From IMG/VR virus record IMGVR_UViG_3300024348_000026, positions 1 through 64,000 of that record: 64,000 nucleotides of DNA. One strand, written 5' to 3'. Below the pieces are notes generated by a model that saw nothing but the letters and a program-made list of their open reading frames with translations, had not been told where the DNA came from and searched no databases. Numbering within the stretch: the stretch's first letter is position 1; each line of letters begins with the position of its first letter. The translations under genes were made by a program, and so were the position numbers. Positions 1 through 7,294 of this stretch are shown one piece after another. The DNA is from a virus.

Positions 1-33
1 TCAGCGCACATCCCTGTTTTTTTTATTTTAAAA

Positions 34-116
34 TGGTAGCCGCAGAGAGACTCGAACTCTCAAGCTTGCGCGTCTGAGCTTAAATCAGATGGGTTTACCA
101 ATTTCCCCATACGGCC
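34..116 (-). tRNA. tRNA-Leu (anticodon TAA)
   Basis: Reads on the minus strand as a cloverleaf with encoded 3' CCA. The anticodon loop TTTAAGC sits in a CTGA/TCAG stem, giving UAA. The acceptor pairs GGCCGTA with TGCGGCT. It is the first of three tandem tRNAs separated by short ATTT spacers. The bases to its left (1-14) resemble the 5' end of one more tRNA cut by the window edge. Confidence 0.9.
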
Positions 117-131
117 ATTTTATTTGAAATT

Positions 132-208
132 TGGCGACCCGTGAGGAATTCGAATCCCCGACCTAGAAGGTAGAAACTTCTTGCTCTAATCCACTGAGCT
201 AACGAGCC
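132..208 (-). tRNA. tRNA-Arg (anticodon TCT)
   Basis: Complete cloverleaf with encoded CCA. The anticodon stem AGAAG/CTTCT encloses TTTCTAC, giving UCU, which reads AGA codons. Confidence 0.9.
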
Positions 209-223
209 TTTTTATTTGAAATT

Positions 224-297
224 TGGTGGGCCATGAAGGAATTCAACCTTCTCCAAGGGTTTAGAAGGCCCTTGTGCTATCATTACACCAATAGCCC
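224..297 (-). tRNA. second tRNA-Arg (anticodon TCT)
   Basis: Cloverleaf with encoded CCA, acceptor GGGCTAT/ATGGCCC. The loop CTTCTAA gives UCU, with a C-A mismatch at pair 31-39. It differs clearly in sequence from the neighbouring Arg tRNA with the same anticodon. Confidence 0.8.
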
Positions 298-319
298 CAT
301 ATTTATTTACATTACACTT

Positions 320-742
320 TTAGTCAACCTTCGTGAAAAACTCTTCATTGCCGCCAAAACAATCCTCTGGACTCTCAAAAGTAGTCACTCCATAAGTATA
401 TCCCATAGAATCGCCCTTAATGCAAACGGGAATATACCATCCAGTTCCCATGGTAGTGATCATATAGATGTTTCCGCATCTATGCTTATACTTGTCTCCT
501 ATTTTGATCTTATTGTTTTCTATCTGCTCTTCAAGATCTTCAACCAAAGCTTTTGCTTCTTCTAATTGCTCTTCAAGGGATTTGATTTCTACGAAACGGC
601 TTTTCATATAGCCAAGTCTATGACCATACTCGTTTTCAATAATATAGGAAGACTCACAGGAACCAAGAACTTCATATTCTTTCCCAAGTGTGAGTTTTTC
701 TCCTACTGGTGTTGCTCCTGCGTTGATACATTTAACTTTCAT
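320..742 (-). CDS. small SH3-like phage protein with coiled coil
   Basis: 140 aa, function unknown. The N-terminus (KCINAG...LTLGKEYEVLGS) has the look of the small beta-barrel proteins phages carry in many copies. Residues about 55-85 form an acidic coiled coil, followed by a second IGDKYKHRCGN segment of the same flavour. Two other genes nearby start with the same kind of domain. It is preceded by a strong promoter whose -10 lies 6 nt before this ATG, which fixes the start. Confidence 0.75.
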   Translation of the reverse strand: MKVKCINAGATPVGEKLTLGKEYEVLGSCESSYIIENEYGHRLGYMKSRFVEIKSLEEQLEEAKALVEDLEEQIENNKIKIGDKYKHRCGNIYMITTMGTGWYIPVCIKGDSMGYTYGVTTFESPEDCFGGNEEFFTKVD

Positions 743-776
743 GTGCGTATTATGGTTTATTTAGAACTTTTGTCAA
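743..776 (-). promoter_or_regulatory. sigma70-type promoter, leaderless
   Basis: TTGACA, 16 bp, CATAAT, then ACGCAC directly before the ATG of the 140-aa gene. Transcription should begin at or within 1-2 nt of the start codon. Confidence 0.75.
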
Positions 777-1099
777 GGTTTTTCTCCTGTTTTCTTCTCC
801 GCATTTAAATAATTAAAAAGTGAAAAAATTTGGCAAACCCCCATTCGCATCGCAATTTGGGCATGTTGGAAAAATGGGGGGCAATCGAAATCATCTTTAT
901 AAACAAAAGCCACATTCAAATCATCAATCCTTGTGACGAATTCTGGAAACTCTTTTGTTATGTTATGATGAATAAGAATATTGCACAGGTGCTCAATAGC
1001 CTTATCAGACGATTTCGTTGGACCTCTAAAGACAAACCCAAGGCGAGTTGAGTAATCTTTTTTAAGGTCTTCTAATGGTATGTTTTTCAGGTATTCCAT
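773..1099 (-). CDS. hypothetical protein
   Basis: 108 aa, mixed charge, no signal or membrane segment and no motif I recognise. It is co-directional and closely spaced with its neighbours. Its 3' end overlaps the -35 box of the next promoter. Confidence 0.65.
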   Translation of the reverse strand: MEYLKNIPLEDLKKDYSTRLGFVFRGPTKSSDKAIEHLCNILIHHNITKEFPEFVTRIDDLNVAFVYKDDFDCPPFFQHAQIAMRMGVCQIFSLFNYLNAEKKTGEKP

Positions 1100-1105
1100 A
1101 AGAGA

Positions 1106-1372
1106 TTAATCGATCAATTCAAAATCAATACTAACGTCAAAATAATTAGCAACCTCTTTCCTGCTTACCTTTGGTCGAAATTCTTTCGCCAGCCATTCGT
1201 CGAGGAATTTTGCCGCCTCTGTGAAATTAGGGAAAAAGTCGCCATCATAATACTTTTTAAGTGTCCCATCTTTTCGCAGGTAAAAATAAGTTTGCTCTTC
1301 ATTGTAATAACAATGAACTCCACTTTCGCAGATTCCAATGTTAAAATTTTGTTTTTCTAGTTTTTCTTTCAT
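1106..1372 (-). CDS. hypothetical protein
   Basis: 88 aa, rich in aromatic and acidic residues (CYYNEEQTYFYLRKDGTLKK). Unrecognised. It lies 4 nt from the next gene upstream and has an AT-rich upstream with no Shine-Dalgarno. Confidence 0.65.
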   Translation of the reverse strand: MKEKLEKQNFNIGICESGVHCYYNEEQTYFYLRKDGTLKKYYDGDFFPNFTEAAKFLDEWLAKEFRPKVSRKEVANYFDVSIDFELID

Positions 1373-1376
1373 ATTT

Positions 1377-1775
1377 TTATTTCAGATAATTTGCCGCCTG
1401 TTCAATAAGATAGACTTTTGGGGCAACATGGATCTGGACCATTGTAAGGATATTTGAAAGAAAAACAGGAACAAAAGTCGCTATTAAAATAATACAAAAG
1501 GACAACCAGAAAAAGAAAAAGAAAATAGTAATTCCATCTGTATTTGAGAAAGCTCTACCGATTTGTTTTTTCCATTTTATTACAAAAATTCCAGCTACAA
1601 AACATATCAGAAAAATCAAAGCCCAGCATCCCGAATAAATACCCGCCTCAATAAATTTCCATTGTAGAAACTCATTAATAAAAGGAGGGATTTCTTTTGA
1701 AGCAAAATCTCCAATCTTTTCTGCCGTTTGTTTTATGTATTCAAAAACCTGATGTTGTAAATCTTGATCTGCCAT
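1377..1775 (-). CDS. two-span membrane protein
   Basis: 132 aa. Two strong hydrophobic segments near residues 42-65 and 85-115 flank a basic stretch (KWKKQIGR). No family recognised. It is placed in the small-gene operon. Confidence 0.65.
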   Translation of the reverse strand: MADQDLQHQVFEYIKQTAEKIGDFASKEIPPFINEFLQWKFIEAGIYSGCWALIFLICFVAGIFVIKWKKQIGRAFSNTDGITIFFFFFWLSFCIILIATFVPVFLSNILTMVQIHVAPKVYLIEQAANYLK

Positions 1776-1787
1776 ATTTTTATTTTC

Positions 1788-2336
1788 TTACGCCAATTCC
1801 TTTCGTGCTGCGACCAATTTATCCAGAATGTCAATAGGGAAGACTTGGCAATCGATCTTAATAGTTTCTTTAGTTACGATTGCGCTGCATGAAGCATTAA
1901 GGACGACTATCGCTTCGACAGGAAAAGAAACCCATTCTACGGGATAGCTTTGAATCCCATTTCTTAAAACAATACAAAAATCATTTTTAGATAAGTAGTT
2001 GTCAACACAATCAGAGGTTAAGATTGATTGCTCATATACAATCTCAACAGAAGACGGAATAAAAGTTAAAACCCTTCCCTCTTTATTTCTAAGACCAGTC
2101 TTGCCCAAATACTTTTGGGCGTTTAGGATTTGCTCTTGTATATTCATTGGTTTTTTTTCTTCTAATTTAAAACATTGAGATTTATACCAACAGTCGTGCG
2201 TATTGCCATTTTTAATAAAGATGTAGCCGCTGTCGATGTCTTTAATTTCGTAAATACTTCCTAATGAAATATATTCATATCCAAAAGTATCAACATCAAC
2301 ACACTCAACCTTATCTCCTATTTTAAATTTACTCAT
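1788..2336 (-). CDS. small SH3-like phage protein, two parts
   Basis: 182 aa. Residues 1-55 (KFKIGDKVECVDVD...GSIYEIKDI) match the pattern of the domains at the starts of the 320-742 and 2606-2881 products. After a linker, residues 60-180 form a second unrecognised domain beginning MNIQEQILNAQKYLGK. Confidence 0.7.
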   Translation of the reverse strand: MSKFKIGDKVECVDVDTFGYEYISLGSIYEIKDIDSGYIFIKNGNTHDCWYKSQCFKLEEKKPMNIQEQILNAQKYLGKTGLRNKEGRVLTFIPSSVEIVYEQSILTSDCVDNYLSKNDFCIVLRNGIQSYPVEWVSFPVEAIVVLNASCSAIVTKETIKIDCQVFPIDILDKLVAARKELA

Positions 2337-2345
2337 ATTTTTTGT

Positions 2346-2528
2346 TTATTTTGATCCAATTTTTCCAGACCCATCACATCTTGGGCATTTGTGTTGCCCT
2401 TGAACTCGGCCAGCAAAAGCTGTGACAAGTCCGCTTCCCCGACAATCAGGACATTCAAAAGAAACCTTAAAGGGGAATTGGATAATGTTATTTGGGACTT
2501 CTTCTTGCTCTTCGTTTTCGTCTGACAT
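2346..2528 (-). CDS. DnaJ-type zinc-knuckle mini-protein
   Basis: 60 aa. Two CxxCxGSG motifs (CPDCRGSG and CPRCDGSG) form one DnaJ-like zinc site. The acidic N-terminus has no other domain. It probably binds zinc; the partner is unknown. The promoter ends 6 nt before the ATG. Confidence 0.75.
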   Translation of the reverse strand: MSDENEEQEEVPNNIIQFPFKVSFECPDCRGSGLVTAFAGRVQGQHKCPRCDGSGKIGSK

Positions 2529-2562
2529 GCCCTTATCTTAGGCGGATTTTATCACTTGTCAA
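2529..2562 (-). promoter_or_regulatory. sigma70-type promoter, leaderless
   Basis: TTGACA, 16 bp, TAAGAT, AAGGGC, then ATG of the zinc-knuckle gene. Confidence 0.75.
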
Positions 2563-2605
2563 CAACTTCCGACCAAAGTTTGAAAATTTCTTTCGCCTCA
2601 TTTTT

Positions 2606-2881
2606 TTACAAATTTCTAATAATTAAAGGGACTAAACTTACAATTATAATAATAAGACTAAAAACAGAGGCAAGAGCCATTGACAAGATAGCTGGATTTT
2701 CTTCTACCAACATGAATCTTTCTGGCTTATAAAAATGAGCCAATATAGTGTATGGATAATCAAGTTCTTTGACTTGAATATTGTCGTGAATATTTACAGT
2801 AACTATCTCGTAATCGTTTGTGGCATTAAGACAATTAGAGTTCCTGTCATCAATACACTTTAATTTGTCACCAATTTTCAT
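2606..2881 (-). CDS. SH3-like protein with C-terminal membrane anchor
   Basis: 91 aa. MKIGDKLKCIDDRN opens a small beta-barrel-like domain of about 60 residues, followed by one hydrophobic segment (about 66-88) ending in RNL. This is a membrane-tethered version of the domain seen in two other genes here. It overlaps the preceding gene by 14 nt. Confidence 0.65.
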   Translation of the reverse strand: MKIGDKLKCIDDRNSNCLNATNDYEIVTVNIHDNIQVKELDYPYTILAHFYKPERFMLVEENPAILSMALASVFSLIIIIVSLVPLIIRNL

Positions 2882-3080
2882 AATATTTTGTAGTTTTTAG
2901 AATTCCTTTTTTATAAGAGGGAAAAAGCTCGATTATCTCTGACCAAGTTGTATGTCCTTCTTGGGCATCTGTCAAGAAAACACTCCAAGCTTCTTGAAAA
3001 AGTTGTTCGGGATGATCTTGCGGATAAGCTAAGGCGTCAGAAACACCCCAATTATACCAAGCTTTTTGCATTTTAGTCAT
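2868..3080 (-). CDS. hypothetical protein
   Basis: 70 aa, tryptophan-rich and acidic, unrecognised. It overlaps both neighbours by a few nt, as in a translationally coupled operon. Confidence 0.6.
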   Translation of the reverse strand: MTKMQKAWYNWGVSDALAYPQDHPEQLFQEAWSVFLTDAQEGHTTWSEIIELFPSYKKGILKTTKYYENW

Positions 3081-3240
3081 TGTTTTGTTTCTTGTAGACC
3101 TTTTTGCTGGTCTTGTTGCTCTTTGAGTTATTCCATGCCGTATCGCAGCATAAACCTTTGAAGATTTTGTTGCCGTTGTTCTGCATGTCGTAGAGGGAAC
3201 AGAATCCTAATTTACGACTGCGCATTGTATTTTTATTCAT
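3073..3240 (-). CDS. hypothetical basic protein
   Basis: 55 aa, Lys/Asn-rich with three cysteines. An in-frame upstream ATG would add 13 Asn/Lys/Thr residues and run to the stop of the previous gene, so the start is uncertain. Unrecognised. Confidence 0.5.
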   Translation of the reverse strand: MNKNTMRSRKLGFCSLYDMQNNGNKIFKGLCCDTAWNNSKSNKTSKKVYKKQNND

Positions 3241-3279
3241 AGTGTTTGTATTTTTGTTTGTGTTTTTATTGAGCGGCAA

Positions 3280-3564
3280 TCAAGATACTGCGTTTGGGTT
3301 TTTGTTATTAAAGATTTTCCACGCTTCTTTTTCATTCATTGCAGTCCAGCCTTGGATTCCCCACTTTTTATTGCTGGGATTGTATTCGCAAGCTTCCACC
3401 CAATTTTCGCCCATTTGGATTCCATTGTGAGATTGAACTTTGATGACCTCCCAATTGTCCCGACCAGTCAATCGGCTTTTGCCAAGAGCAATTGCTAAAT
3501 CTTCTTCGCGATGAATAAGGGTGAAATCATAGCCGTTTTTGTAATACTTTTCTAGCTTTTTCAT
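3280..3564 (-). CDS. hypothetical protein
   Basis: 94 aa, unrecognised. It has a globular composition with several tryptophans (NKKWGIQGWTAMNEKEAWKI). AT-rich upstream without Shine-Dalgarno. Confidence 0.6.
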   Translation of the reverse strand: MKKLEKYYKNGYDFTLIHREEDLAIALGKSRLTGRDNWEVIKVQSHNGIQMGENWVEACEYNPSNKKWGIQGWTAMNEKEAWKIFNNKNPNAVS

Positions 3565-3610
3565 ATTATAAGTTTTCAGCGACCAAAATAAATAAACTAG
3601 TTACTGCTGT

Positions 3611-3916
3611 TTATCCAAGGAATCCTTTGACGATCCACCCGATGAGCAGTGCCATCGCTGGCGATAAGAACGCGGTCACTACGCCCGTAACCATTCGCTC
3701 CGTTGCGGATTTCTCCTTGTCCTCGTAGCTGTCGTATTGGTGCGTCAGGAACGAGACTACCAGTGCCAGCCCTATTGATTGAGCGATGCCCAGCGGTGCC
3801 GCCCCGAACGTGGAGACAATGAACCAGAGCCAGAGCTTGCTCAGTGCGTATCCGCGCCAGATTGGCGAGACGATCAGGGTGACTAGGATGGTGGTGATGA
3901 TGCCAATTATTTTCAT
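3611..3916 (-). CDS. membrane protein of GC-rich composition
   Basis: 101 aa with about three hydrophobic segments (residues 3-20, 28-58, 80-99). Codons are clearly GC-richer than those of its neighbours, suggesting separate origin. Size and topology would suit a holin, but it is far from the lysis genes, so no function is assigned. Confidence 0.65.
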   Translation of the reverse strand: MKIIGIITTILVTLIVSPIWRGYALSKLWLWFIVSTFGAAPLGIAQSIGLALVVSFLTHQYDSYEDKEKSATERMVTGVVTAFLSPAMALLIGWIVKGFLG

Positions 3917-3920
3917 GTTT

Positions 3921-4439
3921 TCAGTGTTTGGTTGGTGATTCGGAAGAGGATGAACAAGGGGGCGATGGCTCGCGAGTAGTATTTGCTCTATAGCCTACAT
4001 TGTCAAGATAATTCTTTACTTCTTCGATATGAACCATAAGATCGCCTGTTACTTCTTGCCATTTTTTATGCCACAAATTGCGTAATTTTAAAGCCTCGTC
4101 TCTTTCGTTTTCGGCTTTTGCCGCCATTTCTACAGCGCATTCCCATTTATTTTGCCAGCCTTGGTTTGCTATTTTCAATAGCTCAATCTCCGAATCCATC
4201 CATTTGATTCCTTCTACCACGCAAGAATCGCCAATATTAAGTTCTGCCTCTTTAGCATATTTTCCGCCGCATTGAAAAATATCTGCTGCCCTAGCGTGTT
4301 TCCTAATGGTGGAGATATAAAAATCTTTTTGTTTTTTTTCTGATTCAAGCTGATCTTCTAGATGCTCGTAATCTTCCGCTTTAACATAGGTGCCAGCGAA
4401 ATTGTCGTCTGGGAAGGAATAGTAGCGTAGTTTTTTCAT
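3921..4439 (-). CDS. coiled-coil hypothetical protein
   Basis: 172 aa. Long heptad-like Lys/Glu-rich helices (residues 20-150) with a low-complexity Ser/Pro tail (REPSPPCSSSSESPTKH). Unrecognised. Confidence 0.65.
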   Translation of the reverse strand: MKKLRYYSFPDDNFAGTYVKAEDYEHLEDQLESEKKQKDFYISTIRKHARAADIFQCGGKYAKEAELNIGDSCVVEGIKWMDSEIELLKIANQGWQNKWECAVEMAAKAENERDEALKLRNLWHKKWQEVTGDLMVHIEEVKNYLDNVGYRANTTREPSPPCSSSSESPTKH

Positions 4440-4440
4440 A

Positions 4441-4683
4441 TTAATATAAGTTTAAATATTTGCCGATTTCTTTGACTTCTGGAATTGAGAATGGGTTTAT
4501 AGAGATCCGTTGCGAAATTTCTCCTTCTATAGCTGATTTATAAATATTAAAAAGAAGAATCTTTTGCAGATAATCGGCATTTTGGTGAGCGCCGATTGTG
4601 TTGTAGAGGTCATTCATTTTAGCGTCTCTATCATTCAAGAGACGAACTGCTTCGGCGTGGGTTGCGTTTTCTGTAGTGAACAT
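4441..4683 (-). CDS. hypothetical protein
   Basis: 80 aa, helical, unrecognised. It lies 1 nt from the end of its upstream neighbour region and is co-directional with it. Confidence 0.6.
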   Translation of the reverse strand: MFTTENATHAEAVRLLNDRDAKMNDLYNTIGAHQNADYLQKILLFNIYKSAIEGEISQRISINPFSIPEVKEIGKYLNLY

Positions 4684-4687
4684 TTTG

Positions 4688-4990
4688 TTAGTTTCTTACG
4701 GGGCCAATGCTATAACTTTTCCCTTCTGCCCATGCGATTACTGATGGACTTGAGCGGACATGATCTGCGGTTACTCGTTGGTTAATATTGGAAGAATAAA
4801 TAGTTTTTTCACCATTTGCTTTCCTCAAGCTCCAACGAAAATATGCTTTTTTACAAAGTGCTTTCGTTACTTCGATAATATCTCCGTCATGTTCTACGAA
4901 CAGAGAAGAAGGATCGGGGTTTAATGATTGCATCCACACACAAGCTTCTGTGGTTTCTACTGGCCCCAAGTTTTGATGAATGAAGTGCAT
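4688..4990 (-). CDS. hypothetical protein
   Basis: 100 aa, unrecognised. The start is fixed by a promoter whose -10 (TAACTT) ends 6 nt before the ATG. Confidence 0.65.
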   Translation of the reverse strand: MHFIHQNLGPVETTEACVWMQSLNPDPSSLFVEHDGDIIEVTKALCKKAYFRWSLRKANGEKTIYSSNINQRVTADHVRSSPSVIAWAEGKSYSIGPVRN

Positions 4991-5025
4991 GGGCGAAAGT
5001 TAGGCTTTATTGGCTGAGTTGTCAA
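4991..5025 (-). promoter_or_regulatory. sigma70-type promoter, leaderless
   Basis: TTGACA, 17 bp, TAACTT, TCGCCC, then ATG. It lies over the 3' end of the upstream gene. Confidence 0.7.
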
Positions 5026-5266
5026 CCTTAAAACGATCAAACCACTCATTTAGTTCATAAAAATCAACATCATGCTCCAAATCTTCATAAGAACTCCATT
5101 TTTGATCTAAAAACTCAAAACTATAATTTTCTTCTGATAAAGCTTTTTCTTTTGCTTCAAAGAAATCGACAAAAGCTTGTTCTTTAGAAGAGTATTCGAA
5201 AGGGATAAGCGTATCACCATCTGCTTCGTATGGAACGCACCAATGATGCTTGAGGATTAGTTTCAT
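5000..5266 (-). CDS. acidic hypothetical protein
   Basis: 88 aa, strongly acidic, unrecognised. Its ATG overlaps the TGA of the 26-codon peptide gene upstream (ATGA). Confidence 0.65.
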   Translation of the reverse strand: MKLILKHHWCVPYEADGDTLIPFEYSSKEQAFVDFFEAKEKALSEENYSFEFLDQKWSSYEDLEHDVDFYELNEWFDRFKVDNSANKA

Positions 5267-5343
5267 TTCTTTAGTTTAAAGAAAACAGTGTATAGGCAGA
5301 AAAGCGTAAAAACGCCCCCGATAATAATAAAACAAGTGATCAT
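5263..5343 (-). CDS. 26-residue membrane peptide
   Basis: Single hydrophobic span (CFIIIGGVFTLFCLYTVFF) closed by basic residues KLKK. It is linked by ATGA overlaps on both sides, to the zinc-ribbon gene before it and the acidic gene after it. That makes it more credible than its size alone would. Confidence 0.55.
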   Translation of the reverse strand: MITCFIIIGGVFTLFCLYTVFFKLKK

Positions 5344-5477
5344 CTTTTTTTGCAGTTTGGGCAGAGAGGTCTGCCAGTGGATGTATAGTTAATAGAACTC
5401 CAACAACGGGGGCATAGGCCGAAGAAATTAACGACCTTCCCCCAATAGTATCTGACTTTGTAGCCGAAGCGGTTCAT
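5340..5477 (-). CDS. zinc-ribbon mini-protein
   Basis: 45 aa with CPRC (residues 22-25) and CPNC (39-42), a minimal four-cysteine zinc ribbon, and a basic N-terminus (MNRFGYKVRYYWGK). The start is supported by a promoter ending 6 nt upstream. First gene of a three-gene ATGA-coupled set. Confidence 0.7.
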   Translation of the reverse strand: MNRFGYKVRYYWGKVVNFFGLCPRCWSSINYTSTGRPLCPNCKKR

Positions 5478-5512
5478 GTGCGTAGATTAATGAATTTTAT
5501 CGTGATCGTCAA
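5478..5512 (-). promoter_or_regulatory. sigma70-type promoter, leaderless
   Basis: TTGACG, 17 bp, TAATCT, ACGCAC, then ATG of the zinc-ribbon gene. It has the same ACGCAC ATG junction as the promoter at 743. Confidence 0.7.
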
Positions 5513-5738
5513 CATAAAAACGCAGGAATGGAAAAATATATTCAAACCCTCCAATACTTTTAAGATGTAAATTATCACCATCAAACCATTTTGTCCAATC
5601 GTCCAAAAATCCTCCGTATTTATAAGTAAAAATAATTTCAAAATATTTAACAGAAATACAAATAGATTTTTCGTCTACGAAATACCGATATTCGTTTTCT
5701 ATTTTAGACTTAAGCTTTGCTGTAGTTAAATAATTCAT
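5487..5738 (-). CDS. hypothetical protein
   Basis: 83 aa counting from MNYLTTAK, a start that avoids overlap with the gene upstream. Unrecognised, aromatic-rich. Confidence 0.6.
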   Translation of the reverse strand: MNYLTTAKLKSKIENEYRYFVDEKSICISVKYFEIIFTYKYGGFLDDWTKWFDGDNLHLKSIGGFEYIFPFLRFYVDDHDKIH

Positions 5739-5745
5739 AAGTCGC

Positions 5746-6102
5746 TTAGTCCCAACACCATCTGTCTTCTTCCTTTGTCCTTTTGTTAGAGGGAATTTTA
5801 TCAAAGTCTTCTTTTTTGATTGCGTCCCTCGTCGCAGCCCGATCTTTATCGTTCGAAAACTTTTTAACGTTTTTCCTCATGGATGTTTGCTGACTGGAAT
5901 CAGTATAGGCGCGAGCAAGTTTAATGATTTCCCTGCCTGTCCATTCGTTTACTCCGTCCCGTTTGTAACGGGAAGAGTATCTAGCATAATAATTTTCCCA
6001 CGGTTGTCCATTTACATAAGAAACGGCATACTTATTTTTATTAAGCTTAAGGACTTTAATGCCTCGTTGAAAAAGAATATCTGTTGCTTCTGAAATGGTC
6101 AT
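5746..6102 (-). CDS. hypothetical basic protein
   Basis: 118 aa. An N-terminal globular part (residues 1-60) is followed by a highly charged tail (KNVKKFSNDKDRAATRD). No family recognised. Confidence 0.6.
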   Translation of the reverse strand: MTISEATDILFQRGIKVLKLNKNKYAVSYVNGQPWENYYARYSSRYKRDGVNEWTGREIIKLARAYTDSSQQTSMRKNVKKFSNDKDRAATRDAIKKEDFDKIPSNKRTKEEDRWCWD

Positions 6103-6124
6103 ATATGTATTTATAATAATTTAA

Positions 6125-6259
6125 TTAGCCAACGGCATTGGCGCTTTTCTACCTAATTTATCTATTTAGAGACTACGGACCATGCTTCCCTGCGTCATTG
6201 TATGCTGGGTTTTTCCGTGTTATTCGCCAAAAACTCAAGACAGTTTTGCCGTTAGCTAA
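6125..6259 (-). repeat. long-range inverted repeat, possible structured RNA
   Basis: In the roughly 160-nt gap between genes, TTAGCTAACGGCA near the right end pairs with TGCCGTTGGCTAA at the left. The minus-strand RNA would form 13 bp including one U-G wobble, while the plus-strand RNA has a C-A mismatch, pointing to minus-strand transcription. About 110 nt are enclosed. No tRNA or terminator fits. Confidence 0.45.
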
Positions 6260-6264
6260 AATTT

Positions 6265-6552
6265 TTAAGATTTAAAGTATCGTTCTGCACGATCTTCAAG
6301 ATACTCGAAATGTTCGCGAACTACTTCGGCACGTTCAGGGACCGAGGGAGCAAAAACTTCATCATTCACAAGCTTAGGGTGAGTTGCCCGCGCAAGAGCA
6401 ATATTGTAGCCGAGCTTCTTGTCGAACTGGTCTTTTGGGTTACAGAGAGAATATCCAAGCAAATTGTCTTTGCCGTCCCTTACGAGAACAGCAACGCCGA
6501 TTGGTTTGCGAGTATTAATTTCTCTGATATACTTTTTAATTACTGTAGTCAT
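6265..6552 (-). CDS. conserved phage protein, SLCNPKD motif
   Basis: 95 aa. Contains GYSLCNPKDQFDKKLG followed by YNIALARA, a pattern I associate with small conserved phage proteins of unknown function. No catalytic motif. Confidence 0.7.
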   Translation of the reverse strand: MTTVIKKYIREINTRKPIGVAVLVRDGKDNLLGYSLCNPKDQFDKKLGYNIALARATHPKLVNDEVFAPSVPERAEVVREHFEYLEDRAERYFKS

Positions 6553-6587
6553 GTTTTTATTAGTTGTCTTGTTGAGGAGATTCTTGA

Positions 6588-6839
6588 TTAAGTATCGGTC
6601 TTTGTCAATGCAATTTCTGCATTTCTTTTTTGGCGCATCTGTTCTTCCATTAGGTCATTTTGTCTTTCAAGTTGATCTGCCATTCTTTTTTGTTGAATTG
6701 CGCTTGCTCGTTCGGGCCAAAAATACATTGATTTATCAGGACTTCTTAGTCCCTTTGTTAAGGAAAAAATCATACTCAAAACAACCACTCCAATAGTTAT
6801 AGCTACTAAAAATTCTACAAGTGCGAATCCTTTTTTCAT
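6588..6839 (-). CDS. type IV pilin-like protein
   Basis: 83 aa. It starts MKKG then FALVEFLVAITIGVVVLSMI, a textbook class III signal: basic leader, Gly before Phe, Glu at mature position 5, then a single hydrophobic helix. Residues 48-75 form a polar, Gln/Arg-rich coiled coil. A host prepilin peptidase would be expected to process it. Very unusual for a phage gene; it could alternatively be an ordinary tail-anchored coiled-coil protein. Confidence 0.65.
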   Translation of the reverse strand: MKKGFALVEFLVAITIGVVVLSMIFSLTKGLRSPDKSMYFWPERASAIQQKRMADQLERQNDLMEEQMRQKRNAEIALTKTDT

Positions 6840-6848
6840 CTTAATGTT

Positions 6849-7214
6849 TTATTTATCGACAAACTCTTCTTTTATCATTTTGCGAAACTCTTCTTCGGTG
6901 GCAGTCAACCATCTGGCGGGTTCTCCGTCATTAAACATCCACTTGCGAACACACATTTTTTGAGAAAGGAATCTGGCGTATGCCGCCTTTTTTAACCTAT
7001 CTTGTGTGTTGCTGTCGGCAACTAGCCCCCACATTAGGAGTCCTCGCCATTCGTCCAATTCACGCCGAAAAAGCTCCTCATAAATTGAACCACAGTCAAC
7101 TTTATCTCTCCCATGATTAGTCAAATAAGATTTAACCGCCCCAAAGGCTTCAATCATTTCACGAATATTCATGATTCGCCCAAGAGCTTCTTCGATCATT
7201 TGTTTTTTGTTCAT
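6849..7214 (-). CDS. hypothetical helical protein
   Basis: 121 aa, helical and charged, unrecognised. The start is fixed by the promoter whose -10 TAATAT ends 6 nt before ATG. Confidence 0.65.
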   Translation of the reverse strand: MNKKQMIEEALGRIMNIREMIEAFGAVKSYLTNHGRDKVDCGSIYEELFRRELDEWRGLLMWGLVADSNTQDRLKKAAYARFLSQKMCVRKWMFNDGEPARWLTATEEEFRKMIKEEFVDK

Positions 7215-7248
7215 GTGTGTATATTAGTTTAATAATCAGCCATGTCAA
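7215..7248 (-). promoter_or_regulatory. sigma70-type promoter, leaderless
   Basis: TTGACA, 16 bp, TAATAT, ACACAC, then ATG. Confidence 0.75.
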
Positions 7249-7294
7249 TCTTATATTTGTCGAAAAAATAATAAATTAGCCCTGATGTTCTTGT

